A stretch of 64,000 nt of DNA. Source: Spirosoma profusum (lineage in GTDB: Bacteria; Bacteroidota; Bacteroidia; Cytophagales; Spirosomataceae). Shown piece by piece: positions 25,551-34,582 of the stretch. Each line of letters starts with the position of its first letter. The first letter of the stretch is position 1. Made by a program: the position numbers and the translations under genes. The notes under the pieces were generated by a model that was not told the origin of the DNA, searched no databases, and worked only from the letters and a program-made list of their open reading frames with translations. The stretch covers positions 248,001 through 312,000 of the forward strand of contig NZ_JACWZY010000007.1 in the NCBI RefSeq assembly GCF_014699005.1, written 5' to 3'.

Positions 25551-25643
25551 ATTCGACTACACCTTAATTCTATTCTATTTTTTCGTTGATGACCGGGGCA
25601 ATTTCGAGCCGAAAAGCACTGGATTTACAAACCTGTTAACACC

Positions 25644-26201
25644 ATGAACAGAAATCGATTTATGACGGCGCTACTCACCCTGGCGGCTACGCCGTCTCTG
25701 GCCAGAATTAAGAACATATTCCAACGTTCCAAAGGATTTAAAATTAATGCGGGTGAGGGTCGAAAACACGGGCATATCAAGCTCAAAGGCGTCAATGTCA
25801 ACGTACTGGATGTGAAAATTTCGGGTAGTGATACCAATGGTGACCTGGCCATATTTGAGCAAACCTCGCTCTCGCCCGGACGCGGGACGCCGTTGCACAT
25901 GCATCCGGCACAGGATGAAATCTTTTACGTATTGGAGGGAAACTACGCTTTCCAGGTTGGCGATGAGAAATATCGGCTAACGGCGGGCGACAGTATTTTC
26001 TTGCCCCGACAAGTCCCCCACGCCTGGACACAGATTGCTGAAAAAGGAAAGATGATGGTGATTCTGCAACCGGCCGGAAAGCTGGAAGATTTCTTCGTAA
26101 CGATGGCCGCGATGGATCACGAACCGACTAAAGAGGAAGTTGCTACCGTATTCAGTAACAATGAAATGAAGGTGGTAGGACCGCCATTAAAGATCGAGTA
26201 A
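25644..26201 (+). CDS. Cupin-domain protein
   Basis: This 185-residue protein holds one cupin domain with metal-ligand motifs HMHPAQDEIFYVLEG (two His and one Glu) and GDSIFLPRQVPHAW (the fourth His). The first 20 residues (MNRNRFMTALLTLAATPSLA) look like a weak signal peptide, so export is possible. The enzymatic or binding role cannot be fixed; family members include dioxygenases, isomerases and sensors. It sits 93 bp after an AraC gene and about 120 bp before a convergent hydrolase gene. Confidence 0.87.
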   Translation: MNRNRFMTALLTLAATPSLARIKNIFQRSKGFKINAGEGRKHGHIKLKGVNVNVLDVKISGSDTNGDLAIFEQTSLSPGRGTPLHMHPAQDEIFYVLEGNYAFQVGDEKYRLTAGDSIFLPRQVPHAWTQIAEKGKMMVILQPAGKLEDFFVTMAAMDHEPTKEEVATVFSNNEMKVVGPPLKIE

Positions 26202-26318
26202 CGTAACGACTATTTATTGAGATACGCTGATAAACGTAGTACAATAAGATGACTCAAATTTAGCGCTGGTAAGCTCGAATAGCATAAAAGCAATGGTTAT
26301 TTGCTCAACCCGTGTTTG

Positions 26319-27095
26319 TTAGGCAGCCCAAAACAGATCCAGTGCGGTCTTTACGAGTTCGGGTTGGTCTTCAATGGCGACGTGACTGGCAAACGGTACG
26401 TTAAAAAATGCTGAATCAGCGATATGATCGGCCAACTCGGCAGCGCTTTTTCTTGGGAAGAAATCATCTTTGTCACCACGGATTATCAGCGTCGGACAAC
26501 GGATTTGTTTCACCATCTCGCCTGGATAACCAGTGGCAGGCGACGTATCAAGCCACATTTCACGGATTGCTTTTGCCGTTACGCTGAAATCAATGGCAGG
26601 ATTAAGCCGTTGATAATCGTTGTACGAATCCGGCAGTCGTTCACGCCAGCTTTCGGGCGAAACTTTTTCAAAACGCTCTTTTGACGCAAGTACATCGGCC
26701 TCACTCCAGGTGCCGCCAATCGTAATCAATTTGTCAATTGGGGTAGTGCCGGAAGCCGCCATCCGATAGCCGACAATACCGCCATCGCTAAAACCTAAAA
26801 TACTTACTTTTTCGATGCCTAACGATTGGATGAGTGCTTCTGCATCGCGTTGCATCTGGGCATACGTCAGCTTGGCCGTACCCAACGTAGATTTTCCCTG
26901 ACCACGACCATCAATGGCGATCAGCGAAAATTTGTCGGCCAAATAAGGCGTTATCGGATTGAAGTATTCGAGATGGCCAAATCCGCCGTGTAATAACAGC
27001 AGATAAGGTTTTTCGGGATTTTTGATCTCCTCGTAATAGATGTTGGCTCCCTCGATTTCAAAAAACTGTCCAGATTCGTGATCAAATTTCTTCAT
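26319..27095 (-). CDS. Alpha/beta-hydrolase
   Basis: This 258-residue protein has the oxyanion segment LLLLHGGFGHLEYF, a nucleophile elbow GFSDGGIVGY (Ser), an acid in IIRGDKDDFFP and a late His in ASHVAIEDQP, so the triad is complete. No signal peptide is seen, so it should be cytoplasmic. It is the second gene of a minus-strand pair, starting 23 bp after the stop of a RibD_C gene. Substrate unknown; esterase, lactonase or C-C hydrolase are all possible. Confidence 0.9.
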   Translation of the reverse strand: MKKFDHESGQFFEIEGANIYYEEIKNPEKPYLLLLHGGFGHLEYFNPITPYLADKFSLIAIDGRGQGKSTLGTAKLTYAQMQRDAEALIQSLGIEKVSILGFSDGGIVGYRMAASGTTPIDKLITIGGTWSEADVLASKERFEKVSPESWRERLPDSYNDYQRLNPAIDFSVTAKAIREMWLDTSPATGYPGEMVKQIRCPTLIIRGDKDDFFPRKSAAELADHIADSAFFNVPFASHVAIEDQPELVKTALDLFWAA

Positions 27096-27118
27096 GAGTC
27101 ATTTACTGATTATTACGT

Positions 27119-27685
27119 TCAGGCTGGTACGTAACGTAGCAAAACCAGGCCTGCTTTGTATGTTTTCGTCGCTACGTGTTTCAGTTGAGGGAGGGAAAAG
27201 CTGTTGGGGAAAAGTGCTTTACCTTCGCCCAATACCACCGGACAAACGCGAAGATGATACTCATCAATCAGCCCGGCTTTCATCAGCGATTGTGCCAGCG
27301 AAATACTGCCCCACAACACCATATCTTTTCCCGATTGCTCTTTGAGCGAACGTATCGTTTCGACGGCGTCTTCGCTGATTACCGTAGCCGGTTTCCACTT
27401 TCCCCAGGGCGCTTGAGTTAGCGTTTTTGAAAAAATGAGTTTAGGCGTCTCGTTTAAGCGATCGGCAATAATCTCGGTATCCGTTTTCGCTTCCGGCCAG
27501 TAATCGACGAACATCTGATACGTATTCGCACCCAGCAGAATTGTATCAATACTGTCCATGAAGTCGAAAAGGTCCTGATCGGAATCCTGACTCAACTCCG
27601 GGGCCGAAAAAAAATCAATTTCGCCTTTGGGGCCACCTGCATATCCATCGATGGTTACCCATTCCTGAAGAATCACTTTTCGCAT
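27119..27685 (-). CDS. RibD C-terminal/DHFR-like family reductase
   Basis: This 188-residue protein shares the family layout of its paralogue at 48875: start KVILQEWVTIDGYAGGPKGEIDFF, then DTILLGANTYQMFVDYW, LIFSKTL, DMVLWGSISLAQSLMKAGLIDEYHLRVCPVVLGEGKALF and a final LLRYVPA. It probably reduces a pteridine-like or other heterocyclic substrate with NADPH. It heads an operon with the alpha/beta-hydrolase (23 bp gap). The upstream region includes a 20-bp remnant (TTTTTATGATGGTTATGAT) that also forms part of the palindrome at 48513. Confidence 0.88.
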   Translation of the reverse strand: MRKVILQEWVTIDGYAGGPKGEIDFFSAPELSQDSDQDLFDFMDSIDTILLGANTYQMFVDYWPEAKTDTEIIADRLNETPKLIFSKTLTQAPWGKWKPATVISEDAVETIRSLKEQSGKDMVLWGSISLAQSLMKAGLIDEYHLRVCPVVLGEGKALFPNSFSLPQLKHVATKTYKAGLVLLRYVPA

Positions 27686-27756
27686 AAGCTTATGGAACCG
27701 CTCCGGCGGATTGGCAGATTTTTATGATGGTTATGATATAAACTGAACCTGTTCAA

Positions 27757-27849
27757 TTTTTTGTCATGCTGAGGCACGAAGCATCTTAAAGTATCCAGAC
27801 CTGAGAATAAGGAGACATTAAGATGCTTCGTACCTCAGCATGACAAAAA
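27757..27849. repeat. Palindromic intergenic element, TGTCATnCTGA family
   Basis: TTTTTTGTCATGCTGAGGCA continues CGAAGCATCTTAA, and the complementary right arm ends CAGCATGACAAAAA. One arm position is unpaired (C opposite A in GGCACG/CGTACC). The loop is about 28 bp. Confidence 0.9.
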
Positions 27850-27874
27850 CACGCATTTTGAACTCCTATTTAGT

Positions 27875-28219
27875 TTATTTCTTATCGAGAAGCGGGCGCG
27901 GGTCGAACAGGACTTTGATCGATTTTACCTTTCCGGCTTCGGTGACGTACCAGCCGCTGCTGAAGATTTTCGGGCCGCCCATGTCGATGTTATACCATAG
28001 ACAAACATCATCGCCATCGACGAAAACTTTCTCTATGTCGTATTTGAACTTCATTTTCTGCATGTCCTGAATGTAAACGTCGCCCCCATTGCGGGTGCCC
28101 ATTACGCCCACGAACGACATGTCATCGGCGAGTAAATCGCGGGCGGCTTCGAAATCTTCGTCATTCAGTGCTTCAATAAATGCCAGCACAGTTTCCTTCG
28201 CCTGGGTTATGGTTGTCAT
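27875..28219 (-). CDS. SnoaL-like/NTF2-fold protein
   Basis: This 114-residue protein has the NTF2-like pattern of SnoaL proteins: an N-terminal helix TQAKETVLAFIEALNDEDFEAARDLLADDMSFVG, a hydrophobic cavity strand region and the closing strand GKVKSIKVLFDPRPLL. Such proteins bind small hydrophobic ligands and include isomerases and cyclases, but most are uncharacterised. It reads divergently from the glycolipid-binding-like gene (118 bp between starts) and ends 26 bp before a palindromic element. Confidence 0.85.
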   Translation of the reverse strand: MTTITQAKETVLAFIEALNDEDFEAARDLLADDMSFVGVMGTRNGGDVYIQDMQKMKFKYDIEKVFVDGDDVCLWYNIDMGGPKIFSSGWYVTEAGKVKSIKVLFDPRPLLDKK

Positions 28220-28337
28220 GAGTAAGCTGATTGGTACTACGTTAAAGTATAATAGATACGCCGGCTTTTTGTTTTCGATGCTACGTAAACCGATCTGACT
28301 GTGAAGCGTTTATAGTAGATATCGAAACAATTGTAAT

Positions 28338-28895
28338 ATGGCTAGAACGGGCACGATAGTATGGCAGGCAATACAATGGACAGGATTGGAACATTTCAAT
28401 CTTACTACGTTGACAGATGGCTTTCTGGCCGAAGGGCGATTAGTTGGAGTCGATGAGGACGTAGCGTATACGTTTCAGTATCAGATTCGTACGGATAGCC
28501 AGTGGCGAGTTCTGGAGGTAATTATCTATACGGACGTAGTGAATCAGGTACTGTTTCACCTGACTGCCGATGGAAAAGGCCACTGGTATGATGAGTCAGG
28601 TGCTACGTTGCCGGAGTTGACGGGCTGTATCGATGTCGACCTGACGTTAACGCCTTTCACCAATACGTTACCCATCCGACGACTACAATTTTTGCCCGAA
28701 AAGTCGGAGCCAATTAAGGTCGTTTATATTGAATTGCCAGCTGGAAAAATTAGCCCGGTCGAGCAGTTTTATACGCAACTAGCTGCCGGTACGTATCGAT
28801 TCGAACAGCCCGCTATTGACTTCGTTGCTGAACTGGCCGTCGATGCAGATGGGCTAATTCTTGACTACCCGGATTTGTTTCGACGTATTACGTAG
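28338..28895 (+). CDS. Putative glycolipid-binding domain protein
   Basis: This 185-residue protein matches the layout of the putative glycolipid-binding family (PF06475): VWQAIQWTGLEHFNL at the start, WRVLEV, the hallmark GCIDVDLTLTPFTNTLPIRRL in the middle, and DADGLILDYPDLFRRI at the end. There is no signal peptide, so it should be cytoplasmic. The family name comes from a structural analogy and the real function is not established. It is followed after 65 bp by the epoxide hydrolase gene on the same strand. Confidence 0.87.
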   Translation: MARTGTIVWQAIQWTGLEHFNLTTLTDGFLAEGRLVGVDEDVAYTFQYQIRTDSQWRVLEVIIYTDVVNQVLFHLTADGKGHWYDESGATLPELTGCIDVDLTLTPFTNTLPIRRLQFLPEKSEPIKVVYIELPAGKISPVEQFYTQLAAGTYRFEQPAIDFVAELAVDADGLILDYPDLFRRIT

Positions 28896-28960
28896 TGCCA
28901 ACAATCAGCGTATTGGCTGGTTACTAATGAACAGGATTCGAACAAAAACGTAGGTAGACT

Positions 28961-30109
28961 ATGGTTAATGCACATCCATTCCAGATCAACGTACCACAAT
29001 CAGTTCTCGATGATTTGAAAGAGCGCCTGGCCGATACGCGCTGGCCGGATGAGATAAAAGGTTCCGATTGGGATTATGGCACCAACCTGGATTATCTAAA
29101 AGTACTGACCAATTACTGGCTCAATACGTTCGATTGGCGCAAACAGGAAGCTATGCTCAACCAGTTTACGCAGTATAAGGCGAACGTTGACGGGCTGGCT
29201 ATTCATTTTATCTACGGAAAAGGTAAAGGTCCTAACCCGTTGCCGCTCGTGCTGACTCACGGATGGCCTGACTCCTTTTTTCGGATGTACAAAATCATTC
29301 CGATGCTGACCGACCCTGAGTGGTTTGGCAAAGACCCCGCCGATTCGTTCGATGTTATTGTGCCGACATTTCCGGGATTTGGTTTTTCCGATAAACCTTC
29401 TAAACCCGGCTTCAATCTGGGACGCGTGGCCGAACTCTGGCATAAACTAATGACTGATACGTTGGGCTATCAGCATTACGTAGCGGCTGGTGGCGATGGC
29501 GGAGCGGCTGTGTCGGAACTGCTCGGGCAGAAATATCCTGATTCGGTGCTGGGTATCCACCTGACCGACGTAGCGTTTCAGGCGAGTTTGAACGCTGATC
29601 CGAAAACATTTACGGAAGCGGAGAAAAAATATTCGGATCGAATGCAGCAAGTAGGTATGCAGGAAGGCGCTTATGCCATGCTTCAGGGCACCAAACCCCA
29701 GTCACTGGCCTATGGGCTAAATGATTCGCCGGTTGGGTTGGCGGCCTGGATTATCGAAAAATTTCGCACCTGGAGCGACTGCGATGGCGATCTGGAAAGC
29801 GTTTATACGAAAGATGAACTGCTCACAAACATCATGATTTACTGGATCACGGAATCGATAGGTTCCTCGATTCGAGGCTATTATGAAGAAACAACCCAGT
29901 CGTCGTATAAGCCGGGAGGTCGGGTAAACGTACCAGTCGGGATGGCGGTTTTTCCGAAAGACAATCCACCGCCACGCGAGTTTGCCGAACGGGGCCTGAA
30001 TATTCAGCGATGGTCCGAAATGCCGCACGGCGGGCACTTTGCGGCTCTGGAAGAACCCGAAGCACTAGCCGATGAGTTTCGCGCTTTCTTCCGGACGCTA
30101 CGTAAGTAA
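28961..30109 (+). CDS. Epoxide hydrolase
   Basis: This 382-residue protein has the N-terminal EHN region (PFQINVPQSVLDDLKERLADTRWP), then an alpha/beta-hydrolase core. The oxyanion motif HGWP is at 100-103, the nucleophile Asp179 lies in GGDGG, and the catalytic His359 lies in GGHFAALEEPE. The Asp nucleophile distinguishes it from Ser esterases. It should open epoxides to diols in the cytoplasm by an ester intermediate; substrate unknown. It has no signal peptide. A palindromic element begins 12 bp after the stop. Confidence 0.92.
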   Translation: MVNAHPFQINVPQSVLDDLKERLADTRWPDEIKGSDWDYGTNLDYLKVLTNYWLNTFDWRKQEAMLNQFTQYKANVDGLAIHFIYGKGKGPNPLPLVLTHGWPDSFFRMYKIIPMLTDPEWFGKDPADSFDVIVPTFPGFGFSDKPSKPGFNLGRVAELWHKLMTDTLGYQHYVAAGGDGGAAVSELLGQKYPDSVLGIHLTDVAFQASLNADPKTFTEAEKKYSDRMQQVGMQEGAYAMLQGTKPQSLAYGLNDSPVGLAAWIIEKFRTWSDCDGDLESVYTKDELLTNIMIYWITESIGSSIRGYYEETTQSSYKPGGRVNVPVGMAVFPKDNPPPREFAERGLNIQRWSEMPHGGHFAALEEPEALADEFRAFFRTLRK

Positions 30110-30120
30110 TTAAATTAATG

Positions 30121-30239
30121 TTTGTTATGCTGTTTTTTTGTCATGCTGAGGAACGAAGCATCTTAAAGCATCCTTGCTAGTTCGTTTAGATACGTTAAGA
30201 TGCTTCGTTCCTCAGCATGACAAAAAACAGCATAACAAA
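30121..30239. repeat. Extended palindromic element, TGTCATnCTGA family
   Basis: This copy pairs beyond the usual ends: TTTGTTATGCTGTTTTTTTG on the left and CAAAAAACAGCATAACAAA on the right. Inside is the common core with GAGGAACGAAGCATCTTAA and its exact complement. Arms are about 44 bp with a loop near 25 bp. Confidence 0.9.
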
Positions 30240-30279
30240 AGCTAAACAACTTGTATGTCAGTGCTTAATCAACAAAGAC

Positions 30280-30540
30280 ATGAATTTTTCAAAAGTATTT
30301 GACATCATAACCCCACTCATGATTCTTGCCGGTATGGGGGTTATTATGATTGGTTACGGTTTCGTCGATATGAAGCGGGAAAACAACGTATTACAGTTTA
30401 TTTTCGGAATTCCCATTGCGCTGGGCGCGGCCGGAGTTCACTTTCTGATACGTCGGGCGGTAGGGTATAAAACGTTGACTATGTGGATTGTCGAAGCCAT
30501 AATTGTCCTCTTTCTCGGCTACGTGTATTCAAAGTCGTAA
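30280..30540 (+). CDS. Small membrane protein, three predicted transmembrane segments
   Basis: The protein is 86 residues from ATG 30280; an in-frame ATG at 30217 lies in the palindromic repeat and would add 21 residues without hydrophobic character. Hydrophobic segments cover about residues 8-28 (ITPLMILAGMGVIMIGYGFV), 38-57 (VLQFIFGIPIALGAAGVHFL) and 67-83. I recognise no family. It stands alone between a repeat and the direct-repeat promoter of the next gene. Confidence 0.7.
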   Translation: MNFSKVFDIITPLMILAGMGVIMIGYGFVDMKRENNVLQFIFGIPIALGAAGVHFLIRRAVGYKTLTMWIVEAIIVLFLGYVYSKS

Positions 30541-30555
30541 CTGGTGCTGATCAGA

Positions 30556-30620
30556 TTTGAATCTTGCAACGATTGGTTTGAATCGCGCAACGTATCGCCC
30601 CGTATCGTCGGCTACTTTTG
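30556..30620 (+). promoter_or_regulatory. Direct-repeat operator and -7 box of the SDR gene
   Basis: Two 16-bp direct repeats, TTTGAATCTTGCAACG (30556-30571) and TTTGAATCGCGCAACG (30577-30592), lie 21 bp apart. After 20 bp comes an exact Bacteroidota -7 box TACTTTTG (30613-30620). No TTG -33 box is present, suggesting activation by a tandem-binding regulator such as an AraC-family protein. Confidence 0.65.
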
Positions 30621-30657
30621 CTTCTGATTTTATAGAACCAGCGTTAACAAAAAGTAC

Positions 30658-31386
30658 ATGAACGTATCAAACAATAAAATTCTGATTACCGGTGGTGCAT
30701 CTGGTATTGGCCTGGGCCTGACCGAGCGATTTGTGCAGGAAGGAAACACGGTCATCATTTGCGGTCGTCGCGAAGAGGTGCTACGTGACGTAGCCGCAAA
30801 ATTTCCATCCGTTATCACCCGAACCTGCGATTTGTCGCTTGCCGACGAACGGCTGGCTCTTTGCCAGTGGATTGCCGACGAACACCCTGACCTGAACGTA
30901 CTGGTCAACAATGCGGGCATTCAGCAGTGGATGTCAATCACGGACGACGATTTTATGGAGCGGGCGAAAGATGAAATCACTGTGAACATCGAAGCGCCAC
31001 TACACCTGACGTCTTTACTCGTCAAATTGCCTTCGTTGACTGCTATTCTGAACGTAACGTCGGGGTTGTCGTTTGCACCGTTAGCCAAAGTACCCGTTTA
31101 TTCGGCTACGAAAGCATTTTTTCACTCCTTTACGTTATCACTACGTCATTCCCTGGCTGCTAAAGGCATTGACGTGATCGAGCTGATTCCGCCCGCGCTC
31201 AATACCGATTTGGGTGGAAAAGGTATACACGACCATGCTCCGCCGGTGAGTGGTTTTGTCGACGCCATTTTTGAGCAGTTGAAGCAAGGTAAGACAGAAT
31301 TGACCTATGGCACCAGCGAAACCAGAGCCAACGGGTCGGCTGAGGACCTGCGCAACTGGTTCAACCAGATGAATCCGTCTGTCTGA
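30658..31386 (+). CDS. Short-chain dehydrogenase/reductase (DltE-like)
   Basis: This 242-residue protein is a classical SDR: the NAD(P) motif TGGASGIG at 11-18, NNAG at 84-87, and catalytic Ser135, Tyr148 and Lys152 (YSATK). The GRREE after the second strand favours NADP(H). It resembles the DltE-type oxidoreductases of Bacteroidota; the substrate is unknown. Its promoter has a 21-bp-spaced direct repeat. A strong terminator follows the stop by about 25 bp, so it is a single-gene unit. Confidence 0.9.
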   Translation: MNVSNNKILITGGASGIGLGLTERFVQEGNTVIICGRREEVLRDVAAKFPSVITRTCDLSLADERLALCQWIADEHPDLNVLVNNAGIQQWMSITDDDFMERAKDEITVNIEAPLHLTSLLVKLPSLTAILNVTSGLSFAPLAKVPVYSATKAFFHSFTLSLRHSLAAKGIDVIELIPPALNTDLGGKGIHDHAPPVSGFVDAIFEQLKQGKTELTYGTSETRANGSAEDLRNWFNQMNPSV

Positions 31387-31411
31387 TTTAAGTAGCTTTA
31401 TATTATAAGAA

Positions 31412-31454
31412 AACCGCCCTGTGGAAACATCAACCCACAGGGCGGTTCTTTTTT
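31412..31454 (+). terminator. Rho-independent terminator after SDR gene
   Basis: AACCGCCCTGTGG and CCACAGGGCGGTT form a perfect 13-bp stem with a 10-base loop, followed by CTTTTTT. Confidence 0.9.
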
Positions 31455-31500
31455 GCTGGGGTGTTCGTTAAAAAGGCCGGTCAGGATACTTTTAACGACT

Positions 31501-33555
31501 ATGAAGATATACATGCGCTTCCTAGCTGTTGGCATTACGTTGCTGACGACCTTGTCGGTTCAAGAGGTTAATGGCCAATCGCTCAAAACTCGTACGCACA
31601 TTATTCACCCGCTGAAGCTGGAGCAGGTGAGTGTGAACGACCTGTTCTGGAGCCCGAAGCTGAAGGTCTGGGATTCGAAAACGGTGTACGACGTATTCGA
31701 CAAACTGGAAGGAAATTACGAGCCCGACCGCAAGGATTTGATTGAAGAAAAAGCGAAATGGGGCCGGACACGTAACGCTTTTCTGAACTTCGATCTGATC
31801 GCGCAGGGCAAGAAAAATACGGGTCAACACGACGGCCCGCCCTGGTACGATGGTCTGGTATACGAAACCATTCGTGGAGCCGCTGACCTCCTGGCCGAAT
31901 ATCCCGACCCGAAGCTGGAAACGAAAATCGACGCCTACATCGACCGTATCGCTGCTGCTCAGGCCGTTGATCCGGATGGCTATCTGAACACGTACACTAC
32001 GTTGGTGAAACCCGATCAACGGTGGGGTACGAATGGCGGAGACGATAAATGGCAGCACGACGTGTATAACGCCGGCATGATGATCGAAGCGGCTGTGCAT
32101 TATTACAAAGCGACGGGCAAAACCAAACTGCTCGACGTAGCAACCAGGTTCAGCAACTTCATGTATAAGGAAATGGGGCCGTTCCCCAAGAAGAATGTCG
32201 TTCCCGGACATGGCGGACCAGAAGAAGCCATTCTGAAGCTGTATTGGCTTTTCAAAGACGAACCCACGCTGAAATCGAAAATGAGCGTACCAGTAGACGA
32301 AAAGCAATATTACCAACTCGCTACGTTCTGGATTGAGAACCGGGGTAATTACGGCGACAAAGACGGTCGGCACGCGCGCAAAAGTGACGAATCGTACAAC
32401 CAGGATCACATGTCGGTGTTTCAGCAGAAAACCATTGAAGGTCACGCCGTTCGTGCTACGTTGCTGGCAACGGGCGTAGCGGCTACGGCGCTGGAAAACA
32501 ACGACCCGCGCTACGTTGAAACCGCTGATGCGTATTGGGACAATATGATTGGTAAACGTATGTTCATCACGGGTGGCGAAGGAGCTATTGCCGACGGTGA
32601 GCGTTTCGGGAAAAACTATTTTATGCCTGAGTCAGCTTACCTGGAGTCCTGCGCGGCCATCGGCTCAGCGTTTTTCAGCCAGCGTATGAATCAATTGGAA
32701 GCCGACGGAAAGTACGTTGACGAATTAGAGCGCGTGCTGTATAACAACCTGCTGTCCAGCATATCACTGAAAGGTGACAACTATTTTTATGAAAATCCAC
32801 TGGTGGCGACTGACCACAAACGCTGGGCCTGGCATAGCTGCCCCTGCTGTCCGCCGATGCTGCTGAAAATGGTTTCGGCCATGCCGGGTTTCATTTACGC
32901 GTACGACAAAGATGCCGCTTACGTGAACCTGTTCATCGGCAGTCAGGCCGACATGATCGTTGCTGGAACCAAAGTTAATTTGAAGCAGGTGACGCACTAT
33001 CCCTGGAAAGGCGAATCGGTGATTTTAGTCAATCCTGAATCCTCGAAATCGTTTACCATGAACGTGCGGATACCAGGCTGGGCACACAGTCAGGAGAATC
33101 CGTTCAACTTGTACACGTCCGCCGTAAATGATCCGATTACGCTGAAAGTGAACGGGAAGGACGTAGCAGTGCAGCCGAAAAACGGCTACGTAGCAATAAA
33201 CAGGACCTGGAAAAAAGGGGACCGAATTGAATTGAACCTGCCCATGCAGCCACGTATCGTTTCGCCCAGTGATTCGATTCAAACGATTAAAGGGAAGGTG
33301 GCGCTGGCATCCGGCCCCATCGTGTACGGGCTGGAAGGTGTTGATAACCCAAACCTCAACGACGTTACGTTACCCGCCAATACTCCGCTGACATTGACTT
33401 ACAAATCTGACCTGCTGAACGGCGTCAACGTAATAACGGGACAGGCGACGGATAAAAACGCGAAGCCTACATCGTTCACCGCCATTCCATTTTATACGTT
33501 TGGCAATCGGGGTGTTCACCCTTATAAAGTGTGGGTAACGAGAACGGAAAAGTGA
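31501..33555 (+). CDS. GH127-like (DUF1680) beta-L-arabinofuranosidase family protein
   Basis: The protein is 684 residues from ATG 31501; an earlier in-frame TTG lies inside the terminator T-run and is rejected. A signal peptide ends near VNGQ. The body is an alpha/alpha barrel with PWYDGLVYETIRGAADLL and HDVYNAGMMIEAAVHYY, and a C-terminal beta domain. The zinc-thiolate active site expected in GH127 is visible as ESCAAIGS and HSCPCCPP, the second giving the nucleophile Cys pair. It should remove L-arabinofuranose or a related sugar in the periplasm. A GH43-like gene follows nearby, in line with arabinan or pectin side-chain use. Confidence 0.9.
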   Translation: MKIYMRFLAVGITLLTTLSVQEVNGQSLKTRTHIIHPLKLEQVSVNDLFWSPKLKVWDSKTVYDVFDKLEGNYEPDRKDLIEEKAKWGRTRNAFLNFDLIAQGKKNTGQHDGPPWYDGLVYETIRGAADLLAEYPDPKLETKIDAYIDRIAAAQAVDPDGYLNTYTTLVKPDQRWGTNGGDDKWQHDVYNAGMMIEAAVHYYKATGKTKLLDVATRFSNFMYKEMGPFPKKNVVPGHGGPEEAILKLYWLFKDEPTLKSKMSVPVDEKQYYQLATFWIENRGNYGDKDGRHARKSDESYNQDHMSVFQQKTIEGHAVRATLLATGVAATALENNDPRYVETADAYWDNMIGKRMFITGGEGAIADGERFGKNYFMPESAYLESCAAIGSAFFSQRMNQLEADGKYVDELERVLYNNLLSSISLKGDNYFYENPLVATDHKRWAWHSCPCCPPMLLKMVSAMPGFIYAYDKDAAYVNLFIGSQADMIVAGTKVNLKQVTHYPWKGESVILVNPESSKSFTMNVRIPGWAHSQENPFNLYTSAVNDPITLKVNGKDVAVQPKNGYVAINRTWKKGDRIELNLPMQPRIVSPSDSIQTIKGKVALASGPIVYGLEGVDNPNLNDVTLPANTPLTLTYKSDLLNGVNVITGQATDKNAKPTSFTAIPFYTFGNRGVHPYKVWVTRTEK

Positions 33556-33591
33556 ATGTTGCGATACTAAATCTAGCCCCGTCATACCAGA

Positions 33592-34449
33592 ATGAAATTG
33601 CCAGAAGAAAAGAAAAAATTATTGGATAATATTATCTATGATTTAAAAGAAATTGACAATGTAAAAGCGGTTGTTTTAGGCGGTTCTTATGCGGTAGGAA
33701 CTGCCACCGCCACATCTGATCTGGATATTGGTATTTATTATTCTAATGCAGCGCCTTTTTCAATAGAGTCTGTAAAATCTATTGCTCAAAAATACGCGGT
33801 TGAAAAGCCGACAGTTACCGGGTTTTACGAATGGGGACCGTGGGTAAATGGTGGCGCCTGGATAAAGACAAACCATGGAGAGGTAGATTTCCTCTACAAG
33901 AATATTGAACAAATAACGTCAACGATTGAAAACGCAAAAAACGGTGTTTGGGAAAATCATTTCGAACAACAGCCTCCTTATGGTTTTTCGTCCATCATTT
34001 TTTTAGCTGAAACGCAAAGCTGTATCTCTTTATATGACCCGGATAGCGTGATTGGAAAGCTAAAAAAGGCGATTCTGATTTATCCGGAAAAACTAAAGAA
34101 ATCGGTTGTTCAACAATCCTTATGGTCTGCGGAATTTACTATTTGGCAGGCTGATAATTTCGCTAAAAAACAGGATGTTTATAATACAATTGGTTGCCTG
34201 ACCAGAGCTGTTAAGAGTATAGTAACGGCTCTCTTTAGCATAAATGAGCTATATCCTATGGGTGATAAACGGGCGATTGATATTTTAGAAAAATCAAACC
34301 AGATTCCTGAAAAGTTTAGAGAAAAAATTGACACTATTTTATGCGCCGATAAGTATGCATTAACAAATAACGTAACACGTTTAAAGTCACTTTTTAGTGA
34401 GGCCGTAAATCTTGCAACTGATATGTACAAACCGTATTATGATTTATAA
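33592..34449 (+). CDS. Nucleotidyltransferase-domain protein
   Basis: This 285-residue protein has the polymerase-beta-like nucleotidyltransferase motif GGSYAVGTATATSDLDIGIYY (GS followed by DxD) and a later catalytic-type Asp in GEVDFLY. The C-terminal half is helical (WSAEFTIWQADNFAKKQDVYN), as in aminoglycoside-type or DUF4037-like transferases. It likely transfers a nucleotide to a small molecule; no substrate can be named. It is clearly more AT-rich than its neighbours and contains only one ACGTA/TACGT pentamer in 858 bp, pointing to recent acquisition between two glycoside hydrolase genes. Confidence 0.85.
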   Translation: MKLPEEKKKLLDNIIYDLKEIDNVKAVVLGGSYAVGTATATSDLDIGIYYSNAAPFSIESVKSIAQKYAVEKPTVTGFYEWGPWVNGGAWIKTNHGEVDFLYKNIEQITSTIENAKNGVWENHFEQQPPYGFSSIIFLAETQSCISLYDPDSVIGKLKKAILIYPEKLKKSVVQQSLWSAEFTIWQADNFAKKQDVYNTIGCLTRAVKSIVTALFSINELYPMGDKRAIDILEKSNQIPEKFREKIDTILCADKYALTNNVTRLKSLFSEAVNLATDMYKPYYDL

Positions 34450-34582
34450 AATACTGCGGATTTTATGTACAGGAAATGCTGGAATTTTCTTGTTACTAGT
34501 GCAATTATCATTTTTTGACTTCCAGCACTTTTTGTTGAATCGAATTGACTACAAACTTAATGCTGAAACTAGTTGACGATCT

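Noticed and set aside
27840..28070. 76-codon plus-strand frame starting in the palindromic element
   Set aside because: Start codon comes from the repeat end; the remainder is antisense to the SnoaL-like gene.
31522..32445. 307-codon open frame on the minus strand inside the GH127-like gene
   Set aside because: Antisense shadow of a conserved glycosidase with no domain pattern of its own.
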